The notes below the pieces were generated by a model that was not told the DNA's origin, made no database searches, and saw only the letters and a list, made by a program, of their open reading frames with translations. Below are positions 44,623 through 55,454 of a stretch of DNA of 64,000 nt, in pieces. Source of the DNA: Fulvia fulva (taxonomy: Eukaryota > Ascomycota > Dothideomycetes > Mycosphaerellales > Mycosphaerellaceae). Each line of letters opens with the position of its first letter. Positions within the stretch are counted from its first letter, which is position 1. A program made the position numbers and the translations under genes. The DNA lies in contig NC_063015.1 of NCBI RefSeq assembly GCF_020509005.1, positions 5,938,501 through 6,002,500 of the forward strand, in the 5' to 3' direction.

Positions 44623-45360
44623 ATGGCCGGTAACTCGAGCAGCAAGAGCTACCACGACCGCATCAGATTATCAGTAATGGCACAGATGAACGCCATCTAC
44701 AACGGAAATACCACTGCATCGCACCCCGCATCCTCTTCCTCAACCTCGCCGACCTCTACATCTCCTTCTTCGCCAGCTACCACCATGCTCCCCATCGCCG
44801 ACATCAACTCTCCGCACCCAGACAACCGCGTAAACCTCGCCCGAGTCATGTACAGGATGAGCGACCTCATCTCCCACCTCCACAACCACTACCAGGCTAC
44901 TATGCCACAAAAAGACGAAGAAGAGGCTGATCCCGGCCTCCAATGGACGAGTCGAACAACTACCGAGTTCAGGCTATGGATAGGAAAAGCGCGCCGAGCA
45001 GCACAGCAGGCCTTGGTCATTAGGGCAAGAACACAAGTCGCCGTCCAGCTCCCAGGCTTCGTGGCCAAGAAGTCGAGAGTTCTGGGCGAGTTCCCGTCCC
45101 ATTTGGAGGAGTATTTCGGGCTGTTTTGCAGCGATATCGCTACTTCAGTAGGCGTCAAGTATAGTGTTGTGCACGAGTTGGGATTTGCGGTGCAGCTGAG
45201 GCAGAACTTTGGAATGGGTGGTAGTTGGGGAGAGGACGAGGATGACGAGATGGCACTAAGTGCGGGAGGAAACGCGTCGAAGTACGCGATCATGCAGATG
45301 TTTGCGTTCCCCAACGCATACTGGGCTCTTTGTCTTGCTGGGCTGATCGAGATGGAGTGA
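44623..45360 (+). CDS. Orphan protein, 245 aa, intact member of a tandem pair
   Basis: The ATG at 44623 has a good context (AGCAATGGCC) after a pyrimidine-rich leader. Upstream in-frame ATGs (44491, 44521) would add a hydrophobic segment TVLVTASILLLALI, so a membrane-anchored form is possible. The protein has a Ser/Thr-rich linker, then a helical domain with DNRVNLARVMYRMSDLISHL and VLGEFPSHLEEYFGLFCSDI and VVHEL. These match the neighbouring frame at 45660. Function unknown. Confidence 0.6.
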   Translation: MAGNSSSKSYHDRIRLSVMAQMNAIYNGNTTASHPASSSSTSPTSTSPSSPATTMLPIADINSPHPDNRVNLARVMYRMSDLISHLHNHYQATMPQKDEEEADPGLQWTSRTTTEFRLWIGKARRAAQQALVIRARTQVAVQLPGFVAKKSRVLGEFPSHLEEYFGLFCSDIATSVGVKYSVVHELGFAVQLRQNFGMGGSWGEDEDDEMALSAGGNASKYAIMQMFAFPNAYWALCLAGLIEME

Positions 45361-45659
45361 AAGTGGAAGGGTCGCATCGTGCAATGCATGTATACCAGCG
45401 GCAACGATCGTGCTCAAATACTGCAAAGCAGTATACCATAGCGACGAACGAGAGGATATGATGACTTACGAGGCGCGTGGACCATTCACAGGCTTCAGAT
45501 TCTCAATGTCCAGGGTGAATGTAGCTACTGACAATCACTTTAGGCCGATCGTTCACTTCAAATATTCACAACTACAACGCATTGACACACATCTCACACA
45601 CACCTCCCATACTATAACACTACAAAGTCCTGCTCAATATCAACGCTGGCTCCACCAAC

Positions 45660-46207
45660 ATGCTATCCATCATGAATTCCCCCAACAACCGCACCAACCT
45701 CGCCCGCTTACTCTACAACTTCGACGACTTCCTCCGCCACCTCTACGACCACTGGATCAAGACCCGTCCCCTACTGTACCACTACGGCCTCCTCTCAGAC
45801 GACGACTACGCCATCGACGACGCCTTCAAACAAGAACATCAGTACCTCGTCGAAGAAGCTCATGCCGCGCATTGGTCCCAATGGGCAGCGGTCTCGCACA
45901 TGGTTTTGGGAGATTGGAGTATGAGGTGCCGTTGCTGGTGGATGGAGGTGTTTGGTTGAAGTGGTTCCTGAATGATGTGGGGATTGAGATCTCGCTGGCG
46001 GGTGGGATGGAATATTGTTTGTTGCATGAGCTGTTCTTTGATGTTACGGTCAGGAGTGGGATTGAGGGTGGGTTGCGGAGGTTGTATCGTGGGAAGATCA
46101 TGGCCGATTGGGGAAGGAAGCTTCTGGGGGAGGCTCATAGCAGGATGTTGGTTGCGTTGGAGGATGGGCATGCAGCGGCAGACGACCTAATGACAAAGAA
46201 ACAATGA
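45660..46207 (+). pseudogene. Frameshifted paralogue of the gene at 44623
   Basis: Starts MLSIMNSPNNRTNLARLLYN, matching the NRVNLARVMY region of its neighbour. At a GGG run at 45908-45910 the frame moves by one base; the second frame then continues GRLEYEVPLLVDGGVWLKWF and LLHELFFDV, matching the C-terminal part of the neighbour. One added G would restore alignment. Real decay or a homopolymer error in assembly are both possible. The C-terminal end is TGA. Confidence 0.65.
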
Positions 46208-46543
46208 TCGTGCACACGATTTGGAACCCACAGAATCGTTAAGCTGCTGATACTATGGATCGCTTCCTCTTCTTTGGCGTTGTCCTACACACAGTACGCA
46301 TACATACACTCAACTCTTCATTTCGAAACTGCTTTCGCGTTCACTTCTTCTCCTCTTCCTTCTACATTCCATTCCAAACCAATCGCTGACACGACCCTCA
46401 CCGCAACAAGCGAGTCGATTAAAGTCACTAGAATACCTCTCCAGCAGCAGCTCAAAAAGTCAACTGCACTGCTAGCCGTTGGGCCTAGTACGTTGCATTG
46501 TGAAAATCGATTTTTTCCCCTGTAGCTTGTGTGGCCTTTCGTA
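46208..46543. other. Convergent intergenic region
   Basis: Between the plus-strand paralogue pair and the minus-strand small gene. A weak plus frame at 46274-46525 is not convincing. Confidence 0.4.
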
Positions 46544-47009
46544 TTATAATGCTCGCGCGGGTTCTTCTCCCAGCAAGCGGAAAGTAGCATGGTCCACGCA
46601 AGGGAGATTGACTTGTCGTCCGCGCTTCTGGACGGCTACCTGGGCGAACCTATTCACAATGATGGAGAAATCGCCGTCGGGGTCAGGGTAAGGTACGGGC
46701 GCTCTGTAACGATCAAGAACGCTCGCATACGTTAAAGACAATCGCAATCACTCACGTCATGCTCACGAATCCTTTGATTGAGTGTCTCAGACAAGAGACT
46801 CGGCACTCCATGCCCAGGGACTCACACACCATCCATGTCGTTGCTTCGATCTGGCAGTGCTATAACATCGAGGGTTGCGACCTACTGGGAGCTTCTCAGT
46901 TCAGTTCTTCTCGTACGTCTGGGTTGTTGTGGTATTCAGCCGGCTCCCCTTGCCACAGATGATGTCGACGATTAAGGTTGCTCTTGCTGCACTTAAAAGT
47001 GATAGCCAT
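46544..47009 (-). CDS. Small orphan protein, about 102 aa, two or three exons
   Basis: The last intron (46704-46825) has a strong GTGAGT donor and a TTACAG acceptor and joins exons 46826-46881 and 46544-46703 exactly in frame, giving VATLDVIALPDRSNDMDG then APVPYPDPDGDFSIIVNRF and a C-terminal LLGEEPARAL. The first exon (46917-47009, start MAITFKCSK) would join by an intron of only 35 nt, shorter than usual, so the 5' end is doubtful. No domain recognised. Confidence 0.5.
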
Positions 47010-47440
47010 GGCCAGCTGCTGGGTTCTCCACAGGACTTCTGCGGATACACTGCTGAGAGTCTTGTGCGAAGGCATCGATAGTGCGTCTCGCAGGTGGGGC
47101 TGGTGCACAGGCCTTTGCTGTATGAGCAGGCATGCATTAAAGCACATGACAGAAAGAGACGTATAACTGGCAAACATTAGCATATGTGGATCAAGCAAGC
47201 GATCTTCGTATATCTTCTGTATCTTCAGACCTTTGCCCATCAAGCTATATATGGCCAATTCGGTAGTGTATACTCAGCGTGGATCGCAGTGCCAAGACAT
47301 GCTCCCTGAAATCGAAGTGAATTTTCGACAAAACGCGCTTATGCTCGGCACAACATTTCCGTCCCGCCAAGACACGCACACAGTCAAAACATCATATCAC
47401 GTTTCCTGTTCCTATCTCATCAAACAGCCACCTCACCAAC

Positions 47441-48636
47441 GTGCGTATCTTCGAGAAGTACGTATACGACAAGAAGCACAACCCAGACGGCATCATCGAC
47501 GAGAAATGGGCGGCGGAGATCCAGCACGAGCGCCATCCCGAGCAGGGAATGAAGAAGACTTCCAACTTGCGCGACAACCATCACCACAGCTGGAAGAAAA
47601 GCAAGGCTGAAGCGCTGCGCAATGTCAGCCCGTGGGATGCGAAGGGCAACAGGCAGGCGTACAGCGATGAAGAGCTGGCGAAGATCCCGGCCGAGGACGC
47701 CCTGATCGAGGCGACTCGCGCGTTCAGGCGCGCCACGGGTGCAATTGACGAGGAGGAAGAGGATATTGACGGTGGTGCAGAGGAAGTTGGAGGAACCGGG
47801 GGAGAGGGTGCAGAGGGAAGTTCGTCCAATGCACGTGGCGATGATCAGCGCGCGGCAGACGACAACCACCAGTCTACTGCACCTGGCCGGGGTTCTGATG
47901 ACGTCTCTGGCAATGACGGTGAGCAGGTGGTTGAGGAGGGTGACGGCGTAGCAGGAGGCGATTTAGAGGTCGTCGGAGCTCGTCACACGCCAAAACTGCC
48001 AATGGTCCACATCTCCGACCTGAAGTGGAACTGGTTCGACTCCAACTCCTTCTGGATCGAATACATCGGCCAGCCAGACGAAGTCTTTGTCGACGCCGAC
48101 TCCGAGATCGCCCAATTCGGAGGTCAGCTCTTCGAAGTCCGCTTCCCCATCTTCAGACGGAACAAGACCCAGAAGTCTTCCAAGATGTTATGGTGTACGA
48201 CAGGAACGTCTGCGACGAGTGCTTCGGTGATGCCGAGCTCCCAGGACGAGACGAGAACAAGATCGTCAATTTCGACGGACGTAAGGGCCTTGCCTGGTGT
48301 CATGGCTTGCGCAATGCAGACGTCAGACTTCCTCGCAATGTGCTAATGGCTAATCGGATCTACGAGTTTGCGCCAGGATTCCTCCAGATGTACGACGAGC
48401 ACACTGGGGAGAAGGACTGGAAGAAGAACTTCCATTTGACCAAGGTCAAGCTGGAGGACGAGACTGTCGTGGACTGCTGGATCTGCAAGACCGACACTTG
48501 CGACTGGTGCAAAGACTTCGACAAGCGCACTGATGAAGACGTCGTACGCATGATTGAGGCATTTCGCGAGCAGTATGAAGGTGAGGAGAGTGACGAAGAC
48601 GTGCAGATGAAAGACGTGTTAGGATGGACGGTGTGA
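47441..48636 (+). pseudogene. Acidic Cys-motif orphan protein with a frameshift near 48165
   Basis: The first frame begins at GTG, with no ATG in phase, so an upstream exon is missing from the model. It reads KYVYDKKHNPDGIIDEKW, a long acidic Glu/Gly/Asp-rich part (about residues 95-175) and then DLKWNWFDSNSFWIEYIG. At the sequence AACAAGACCC the frame shifts by one and continues DPEVFQDVMVYDRNVCDECF to the TGA at 48636. The second part has two Cys pairs, CDEC and then CWICKTDTCDWC, which could bind zinc. The order is shared with the decayed copy at 49.4-49.9 kb. One extra G would restore a single frame. Confidence 0.5.
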
Positions 48637-48678
48637 GGAGTCTTGTGTTTGGTTTGACGGTAATGAGCTCGAGAATGT

Positions 48679-49199
48679 TTAATAGTATATGTTACGATAC
48701 ACTACTACACTACCGTGTTCCAATTTGCGCCATCCCATCAGATGGTCTTGATCACTTCGCTTGCTTCCAACTCCACAAGAACAGGTAGGTTGGCCGTGTG
48801 TTGACCTGTGAACTGCATCGATTGATGCTCTGTTTTCCAACACAACAAGAGCTCTGAGCCCAGCTATCAAGTCGACGCACACACTCTGAGCAGTATGCCT
48901 TCCGGTGGATTGTATGCTCTGACCACTGCTTCTTTGCAAAGGCGGTCTCGACTCTGCAGCGTGTGAAGAGGTCCACTTTAGGCTAGCGTTGCCGAAGCCG
49001 AACTGGCTTCGTCTAGCGCAGGCGAGAATGGCCCCCACGCTGCTGCGAGTATACATCGCACACAGACCCAGCTTCTTGATCGCACGTCCATGTAACACAG
49101 CATGCAGACCTGTTGCCACAAGATTTTGCTCAGTACCCTTCGCCGACGAGAATGTCTCAAGCAGCTCCGGCAAGAAGAGACGCTAGAACGAGACTGATC
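48679..49199 (-). CDS. Possible orphan coding exon, about 165 codons
   Basis: A protein-like frame runs from an acceptor-like TTCTAG at about 49192 to TAA, without an ATG at its start; the visible peptide begins LPELLETFSSAKGTEQNL and has a Ser/Arg-rich middle. An upstream exon would be needed. It lies antisense between two paralogues, so it might also be only a shadow. Confidence 0.25.
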
Positions 49200-49379
49200 C
49201 AATACTGACGCGCAGGTCGAAGGACACGGCTGGACAAGATGCTTGGAAGACTGCCGGGTTGAAGTGAACAAGCACGACTACGACAATGTAGCAGCTGCCC
49301 TTAAACAAGCAGATTGACCATCAGAACAGACATTCCGCCTACCAATCATCTACGGTAGTTAACTTGAATGGACTAGCGA

Positions 49380-49890
49380 CGGAATCTACTACGTCAGCAC
49401 TTCACACGACTATTATCGTCCAGCAGGCTTCCAGTTGGCCATATACGGAGGCCAAGTCCACTGCTTGAACTCCTGGCAATTCCGCAACAAATGGCGCCAA
49501 GTCATGGTCTGCGATCCAGAGTTCTGTGCCCTCTGTTTTGACGCTGCTCCACTAAGTCATGCTCCCACTGGCGACCTGGATTTTTGGACCACGTCAAGGA
49601 CCTTTGTTCTGTCATTCGTACCGCGGCGCGGATGCGGGGGGCAAGTATCCACCGCCAGATTGGAAGCACTGGGTCTGGGTGTGGAATCAGAGAAAGCTGC
49701 AGCAGTACGATAATCAGCGGAATGAGCAGGATCTTGGGAGTGTCTTTGATCGTGCTGAGATTGAGGTTACGACGGGGGGAGCTGGTGGATTACTGGGTCT
49801 GTAAGGTTCGTCGATGTACCTGGTGTCAAGAGTGGTAGGACTGTGCTACCGATAGAGATGTGCTAAAGATTATCCAGGAGCCGGTTGGGA
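49380..49890 (+). pseudogene. Decayed paralogue of the gene at 47441
   Basis: Scattered over three frames are pieces matching the neighbour in order: IYGGQVHC (compare FGGQLFEV), RQVMVCDPEFCALCF (compare QDVMVYDRNVCDECF), then LVDYWVCKVRRCTWCQEW (compare VVDCWICKTDTCDWCKDF) and DVLKIIQE (compare DVVRMIEA). At least two frameshifts and several stops separate them. A remnant of a tandem duplication. Confidence 0.65.
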
Positions 49891-50128
49891 GGCGGGAGCG
49901 AAGCCGCAGGGAGCTAAGTCTGGGTAGAAAGAGGATGGTGAGGCTGAAGAGAGAGCCGAAGATATGGACGAAGATGAAGATACGACGGATGGTGCCGACG
50001 AAGAGGATGCTGAGGCATGGTAGGGAGAGAAAAGACTGTAACCTACGACGTCCTTGAGGAACTGGCCAACGCAGCTTGGAGATGGACGAGGAAGACGAGA
50101 GTCCTTCAGACGCTCTGCCTCAACTCCG

Positions 50129-51119
50129 CTACTTCTTCCCCAACATAAACTCCTTCAAATCCCTCGCCAACCTCTCCGGCTGCTCTAACGCCAACGAATG
50201 CCCACACTTGCGATAAATCTCACTCTTTCTAATATTCTCCTTCCTCGCAAACTTCAACGCACACTCCTCGACCTTCGGCCCAAAGAACTCCGGCGCTCCC
50301 ACCACCATAACCGGAATCTCCAACGGCGTCTTGGCAAGCTCCCGGTTAATATCGCCATTCTTGAAACCGGCGCGATATGTTTCTAGGATCCCGCGGAGAC
50401 ATCCAGGTTGCTTGACGCATTCGATCCAGTGGTTGAGGGCTTTGGGCTCGATGTTGGCGGGGTTGTAGCATTCTTGCTTGATGAACATCTCCCAGAATTC
50501 GTATTCTTTGCCGGTTATGAGCATTTCGGGGATGTGGGGGATGGCGAAGAAGCCGAGATGCTATGAAGGGAGTCAGTACAAGCAGAACGCGTTAGCACGA
50601 TAAGACTGCGTCTCTTACCCAACACCAAACACCATCCTCCCTAAACTGCGCAGTAACATTCTCCCTGGTCCAGAAACTGCTCTCCTCCAATCCCAGCCCG
50701 CTCAACAACATCTCACAGAAGCTCAAACTCAACACCCGATCTCGGTAAAGTCCAGCCACAGCATAGGCATAATCCGCTCCACGATCCTCACCATGAACAT
50801 GAAACTTGTCATGCCCAAGATGCGTCATCAGATCTGCCACATCTGCAGCCTGCTCCTTTGAGTCGTATCCATCTGTGCTGGGAGGCTTGTCGGTGTATCC
50901 GAAGCCACGGAGATCTGGTGCTACGAGTGTGAAGTGTTGAGATAGTAACGGCCAGAGACGATACCAGTAGAAGGAGTTCTTGGGTGTGCCGTGGAGGAGG
51001 AGGAGTGCTGGACCCGTGCCGGAGGTGATGTAGTGCAGGCGGATTCCGTTGACGCGGACTCTGCCGTGCGTTACGGGTCTGCCTTCGTGGTCGTAGGTTT
51101 CTGCAAGTTCGTTGCCCAT
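50129..51119 (-). CDS. Alpha/beta hydrolase, epoxide hydrolase / haloalkane dehalogenase type, 310 aa
   Basis: Exons 50619-51119 and 50129-50560 join in frame across a 58-nt intron (GTAAGA donor, CATAG acceptor). The protein has the family order: HGTPKNSFYW (oxyanion hole, HGxP), DLRGFGYTDKP, then HGEDRGADYAY with the nucleophile Asp, a cap region and a C-terminal CGHSLALEQPE with the catalytic His. A nucleophilic Asp rather than Ser marks epoxide hydrolases and dehalogenases, which open epoxide or carbon-halogen bonds through an ester intermediate. Length fits the family. The start at 51119 (MGNELAETYDHEG) avoids a longer leader-like N terminus. Substrate unknown; detoxification or secondary metabolism are possible roles. 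It ends in TAG with TGA two codons later. Confidence 0.85.
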
Positions 51120-51245
51120 GTTCACTGCTTTCGTAGGACTGTATGAAACAACGAGGTGATGTCGATTTTGATAGTATCGATCTAGAGATAGTCGTCCATA
51201 TTTGTGGTTCGCGAAGCCCCGCATTTGGAGACGGCATTGCATCAT

Positions 51246-51826
51246 GAAGGGTCCAGATCATCGTGGGCGGCACGGCGGAAGTTTGTGTGGAGGTGGAGGA
51301 AGAAGCTGAAGCTGAAAAGTTGGTACGAGCCAGAAAGCGCTTAGAGTTACCCCTCTGATCAACATAGCACTACCAGCATGACTGGCCGGAAACACAGGCA
51401 AAGATGCTGAAACCAAGATTGGTCTTCAAGATTCGGCCTCGCCCGGTTTGGAGACTCTCTCGAAATTACTGGCCAACAGACCAGCGATGGTATGCAGAGT
51501 GGTTGGCTGATGGTCATGTTTGCAATCTTTCCACGACGTTGATTTTGAGCCTGGTAAGCAAGTGCCGACGACATGGGTTGGGTCCGCCATGTCGCGAAGT
51601 CTATCTCGACCTCATCTGACTTTGCGTCGCTCTGCAATGGAGCAGTGCGATCTCGATCTCTGCAATGAAGAAAATCGATTCATTTTTGAAATGAATGTCC
51701 GTTTCGCGAGCCTGGGCAGACTCGAAGAGGCAGAGTCAAGACGACGCCGTCAACGCCAGATATACCACAATTTGCAAAAGAAACACAAGCCGATCATCTC
51801 TTCATACATCGATTTTCAAGCCACAT
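51246..51826. other. Intergenic stretch
   Basis: Promoter side of the hydrolase and 3' side of the next minus-strand gene. The plus frames here (51404-51915) are not protein-like. Confidence 0.4.
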
Positions 51827-52285
51827 CTACATATCCAGTTCCTCTTCATCCTCCCCGTCTTTCTTCTTGTCAGGCACGACCTTCTCCTTCTCCAAAGCCC
51901 ACCATCCATTCTTGACATTCTCCAAAACCGCTTGGATGATCTTGATAGCGCCCCTCAACTCCTCGGCCGCACTGAATGGATTATCTATCGTCTGGCTTGG
52001 GGTCTTCTCGCCTGGTGGGAGGTTATACGTCCAGGCTCCTGGTGGAACTGTGATGTAGTTCTTGCTGACTTGTTCGTTGAATTCGCCGAGGATCTTGTGA
52101 GCAGCTTTGAGGGCCTGTTTGATGGTAGAGAGTTGATTGGCCTTCATGGGGTCGCTCAGAGGCATTGAGAGATTGTTGTGGGCCTGAGTCAGTTTCGTGG
52201 TCCATTCAGCTTGACGATCTTGTTGTGGGACAAGGGCGCGGTAGATTGGCACGAGAGTGGTGGTGTTGTTGTTCTGGCTGTACAT
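51827..52285 (-). CDS. Orphan helical protein, 152 aa
   Basis: Starts MYSQNNNTTTLVPIYRALVP and forms mostly amphipathic helices with Gln, Lys and Ala (TIKQALKAAHKILGEFNEQV; AAEELRGAIKIIQAVLENV), ending in an acidic-basic tail. No signal peptide or membrane segment. Single exon with compact spacing to neighbours. Ends in TAG. Family unknown. Confidence 0.55.
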   Translation of the reverse strand: MYSQNNNTTTLVPIYRALVPQQDRQAEWTTKLTQAHNNLSMPLSDPMKANQLSTIKQALKAAHKILGEFNEQVSKNYITVPPGAWTYNLPPGEKTPSQTIDNPFSAAEELRGAIKIIQAVLENVKNGWWALEKEKVVPDKKKDGEDEEELDM

Positions 52286-52425
52286 ATTGATTCAATGGTT
52301 TGTGGAGGAGAAGGTGGCTCTTAGCCGCGAATGCGGCATTCTATAAGCTATAGAACGCCATGTTTGCTGTGTGTGCTTGTCTCATCCTCCGCAAAGCCGC
52401 AAGGAAAGCTCGTGTGGTTGCCAGT

Positions 52426-53139
52426 CTATCGATCGGCTCTTCCCAATCGAAGCCATTTCGCACATTTCTTCTGCGCTCGCTTGAGCCAAGGCACCTTTTT
52501 CACTGGGGGCGCAATCGATGGCGGCGTGATAGGTACTAACACCGAGGGATACTCGAGTGGGGACGGCAGACGTGTCTCTTGCAACCAATGCTCGATCATT
52601 TCGGCTCGTTCGTGACCGATACTGTCATCCTGCTTGCAGTCCAAGGTGTCTTCGTCGGTCGAGAATCTGCGGATCTTGTCCCTCAGGGATTGGAGCTCTT
52701 TCATCGTATCTCCTACGGCCTTCATCACTTCGTCATCGGGTAAAGGTTGCTCGTAATTGTTCTCTTGTGAAGCTAGTAGCTGATACATCGTGTCTGTAGA
52801 TCGCGTCTGGAGGAAGCCTGCACACCAGATCAGCGCTGTCTTTTTGTAGTGGAAGCAAATGCTATATCCGGCCGAACAGACTGTGAAGGCTGGTGCTGCT
52901 GTCGTCCTGGATGCACGGTAGATTCGTGTTCGCGAGGGATTGATCAATATGCTTGCAGTGATCGTGGAGCCTGCGAATGACCCGCATTTCTTGATCGTAG
53001 TGGCGGACTTCCGAGCTTTTGAAGCCGAGATCGCACACAGAACACAGTTCTTCCCCTCGCTGCTATTTCGAATCTCACACAACACACAGTCGCCAGCAAC
53101 GAGTCCTCCAGATACAGTGCTCGTCTCGAACAACAGCAT
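52426..53139 (-). CDS. Orphan Cys-containing protein, 237 aa
   Basis: An uninterrupted frame from ATG at 53139. The N-terminal part holds two similar units, DCVLCEI and NCVLCAIS, and a further KKCGS, that might bind zinc. The C-terminal half is helical (AVGDTMKELQSLRDKIRRF) and ends in a Pro-rich then basic segment. Only 76 bp separate its start from that of the divergent gene at 53216, so the two may share a promoter. A shorter version could start at the ATG before YQLLASQEN (about 52790). Ends in TAG. Confidence 0.5.
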   Translation of the reverse strand: MLLFETSTVSGGLVAGDCVLCEIRNSSEGKNCVLCAISASKARKSATTIKKCGSFAGSTITASILINPSRTRIYRASRTTAAPAFTVCSAGYSICFHYKKTALIWCAGFLQTRSTDTMYQLLASQENNYEQPLPDDEVMKAVGDTMKELQSLRDKIRRFSTDEDTLDCKQDDSIGHERAEMIEHWLQETRLPSPLEYPSVLVPITPPSIAPPVKKVPWLKRAQKKCAKWLRLGRADR

Positions 53140-53215
53140 ATCTTCCGACCGCCTGCTGCACTACACCTACCACAAGACACCCCCTACACTACTACAGTCA
53201 AACAGCCGCGCAACG

Positions 53216-54009
53216 ATGAATACCGGCCACTACCCAAGCTTCATCCAGATCTCCTGCTTCAACAGCGACCGCAAGCCTGTCGATCTCCGTCCCAACGAGC
53301 CAGTAGAGCAGCTCGTGAGAGCATACCATCTCATCGACACTCTCGTTAAGGCCCAGGCACCGTTCTACCATGGCGGCCATACCCTCAACCCCATCTTCAT
53401 CAATGGCTATGTCCATATCCCGGCAGCAAGCTACATCTTCGACTGTAAGTATCGCTCCATTCGCCCAGCGATCATCCACTGACTCGATTCGTAGGCATCC
53501 AGACCCGAGTCCCCGGCCGTCCCAGCATCGAAGAGCTGAAGTTCTGCATGCGCGATATCAACGCGCCTCCCACCCTCGACGCTATTACCGGCCTGCACGC
53601 CACCCTCTGGGCTGTCGGTATCCGCCAGACCTACATCAACACCGACATCTACTGGTGGCTGTTGCAGTACGCGAAGCGCCCGCTCTCTCTCGCCGAGTTC
53701 TCGATGATCGCATACCGCTGCCACCTCGATGGCAAGTTGGTTCAGCACATGATGGAGAACCAAGCGCATATCGCGCTGGACGACAAGCTTCCCGACATCA
53801 TTCCGATCGCCGACTGGTGCTTCGCGTCTGGTCTGTCGATTCAGCTGCAGAAGTCAGGGCTGAAGGCTGGGGCGAAGAGGGCGAAGGACAGGGCGCGCCT
53901 TGCTAAGGAGGCAGAGGGGAAGTCTATGCGGCATGGCGGTAAGCCATCGAAGGTGAAGAGAACAGAGGAGAGGCAGAAGCGCTTCTGGCCAGCACTTGGC
54001 GAGTCTTGA
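53216..54009 (+). CDS. BTB/BACK-like orphan family protein B, 247 aa, two exons
   Basis: Exons 53216-53444 and 53495-54009 join in a split Cys codon across a 50-nt intron (GTAAGT donor, TCGTAG acceptor). The N-terminal part is beta-rich (SFIQISCFNSDRKPVDL); the middle, ITGLHATLWAVGIRQTYINTD and LSLAEFSMIAYRCHLDG, aligns by pattern with the genes at 43395 and 54429. The C terminus is a basic Lys/Arg-rich tail that may target the nucleus. Confidence 0.65.
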
Positions 54010-54428
54010 GGCTGGTCATACTGTCTGTTGGCCAGCTGTAGATGGCGAACATTTTTTGTCAAGTCTGGGTTGGAGCCGCCTCATGGCTATGCTCGAAGCG
54101 TTTTGACAATACGAATACCTGAACTCCATACTCTCTTTGCCAGTGAACTGGCCACTCCTACATTGACGCGTTGAACGATAGGTGGTATTACCTTGTCGCG
54201 CGTGACTATTGACAACGGTGAATGCCTATGTAGAGCCGCAATAAAGCGTTATTCCAGGTGAATGAAGGTCATGTGCGTCGGATGTTGTAAAGCCTGCATG
54301 TGCCAGCTGATAAAAGTCGCGCTTTTCCTGCTGCAATCTTTCCGTCTCCCATCAAACTCGACCTTCTTAGCAACACCACCACCGCCCACACATATCAACA
54401 TTCCACTACAACGATTCACATACCACTC
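54010..54428. other. Intergenic stretch
   Basis: Separates two same-strand family members. The end is a CA-rich leader of the next gene. Nothing else is seen. Confidence 0.4.
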
Positions 54429-55454
54429 ATGCCAACCACCGCAGCCAACAACATGGCTCCGAACAACCTCAACAACACCGCCGATGTGTACGTGATCGAC
54501 TACCAGGGCCTTCACCAGCACGTGGGCAAAGGCATCAACAAAACCAGCCTCATGCTCCTCTCAATCTCCGCCCACAGCGCCTTCCAGACACAGGCATCGC
54601 CTGGTAAAGCACCGCCAAAGACCTCCGACAAGCACCTCTTCCTCCTCCACGAAGACAAGCCAGGAGCGCCCTCCGCCGAGCCAGAAGCCGCCAGAATCGT
54701 CTGCAAGTGGATCGACTCCTACGATCCGAACAAGCCCATCGACGCCCAAGTCCTCACCCTCGACCACATCCCCGAGTCCGCTGGCGGTCCTACCCTCCAG
54801 CAGGTCGTTCATCTCTACCACACCGCCTACGCCTTCCGCATCGACCGCCAGCGCCGTGGCAACGTCCTCCGCGAGGCTATCTCAGACTACATCCACAACG
54901 GCCCACTCTCCGAGAATGAGTTCCGCATGCTCCACGATCTCCTGGCCTTCGACGATGGCACGCTCAAGTCCGCACAGCATTCCACCATGCACAGCCAAAT
55001 CCACGGCTGCGAGCCATCAAAGAGTAAGGATGACAAGCAGGAGAACAAGATCGTCCAGGACAAGGATGGAAAGTGGCACGTCTACGCAAGACCTGATCCA
55101 CAGGAGTTCGAGAAGATCGTGGCTTTCGCCAAGGGGCGCGGTATCTGGGAGGGCATGGAAGATGCAAAACGCTTGATCGTCTGCCAGAAGGAGCAGGGTC
55201 TGCTTTCTGCATTGCAGTTCCAGACGCGTGAGGCTCATCGACTTAAGGATCACAAGAAGGCCACTGCTTTGCGTGCCCAGATGGCGGTCAAGCAGGCTCT
55301 CATCAAGCAGCTGAAAGAGGAGATGGCTGCTATCGGGGCTGCTCGTGAGGCAAAGGAGAAGGCTCGGCTTGAGGCTGCGAAGAAGGCAGACGAGGCGAGG
55401 AAGAAGAAGGCTGAGCAGGAGGAGGCCAGGAAGCAGAGTCAGAAGCCGAAGTAG
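54429..55454 (+). CDS. BTB/BACK-like orphan family protein C, 341 aa, with coiled-coil tail
   Basis: The frame is open upstream from a GTG at 54300, but the first ATG in good position is 54429 (a second lies nine codons on). The N-terminal beta-rich part (VYVIDYQGLHQHVG), the region LQQVVHLYHTAYAFRIDRQ and LSENEFRMLHDLLAFDDG parallel family members at 43395 and 53216. Residues about 270-341 form a long Lys/Glu/Ala coiled coil. No catalytic motif. It ends in TAG; the frame remains open for 32 further codons to TGA, giving a plausible extension if UAG is read. Confidence 0.6.
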   Translation: MPTTAANNMAPNNLNNTADVYVIDYQGLHQHVGKGINKTSLMLLSISAHSAFQTQASPGKAPPKTSDKHLFLLHEDKPGAPSAEPEAARIVCKWIDSYDPNKPIDAQVLTLDHIPESAGGPTLQQVVHLYHTAYAFRIDRQRRGNVLREAISDYIHNGPLSENEFRMLHDLLAFDDGTLKSAQHSTMHSQIHGCEPSKSKDDKQENKIVQDKDGKWHVYARPDPQEFEKIVAFAKGRGIWEGMEDAKRLIVCQKEQGLLSALQFQTREAHRLKDHKKATALRAQMAVKQALIKQLKEEMAAIGAAREAKEKARLEAAKKADEARKKKAEQEEARKQSQKPK

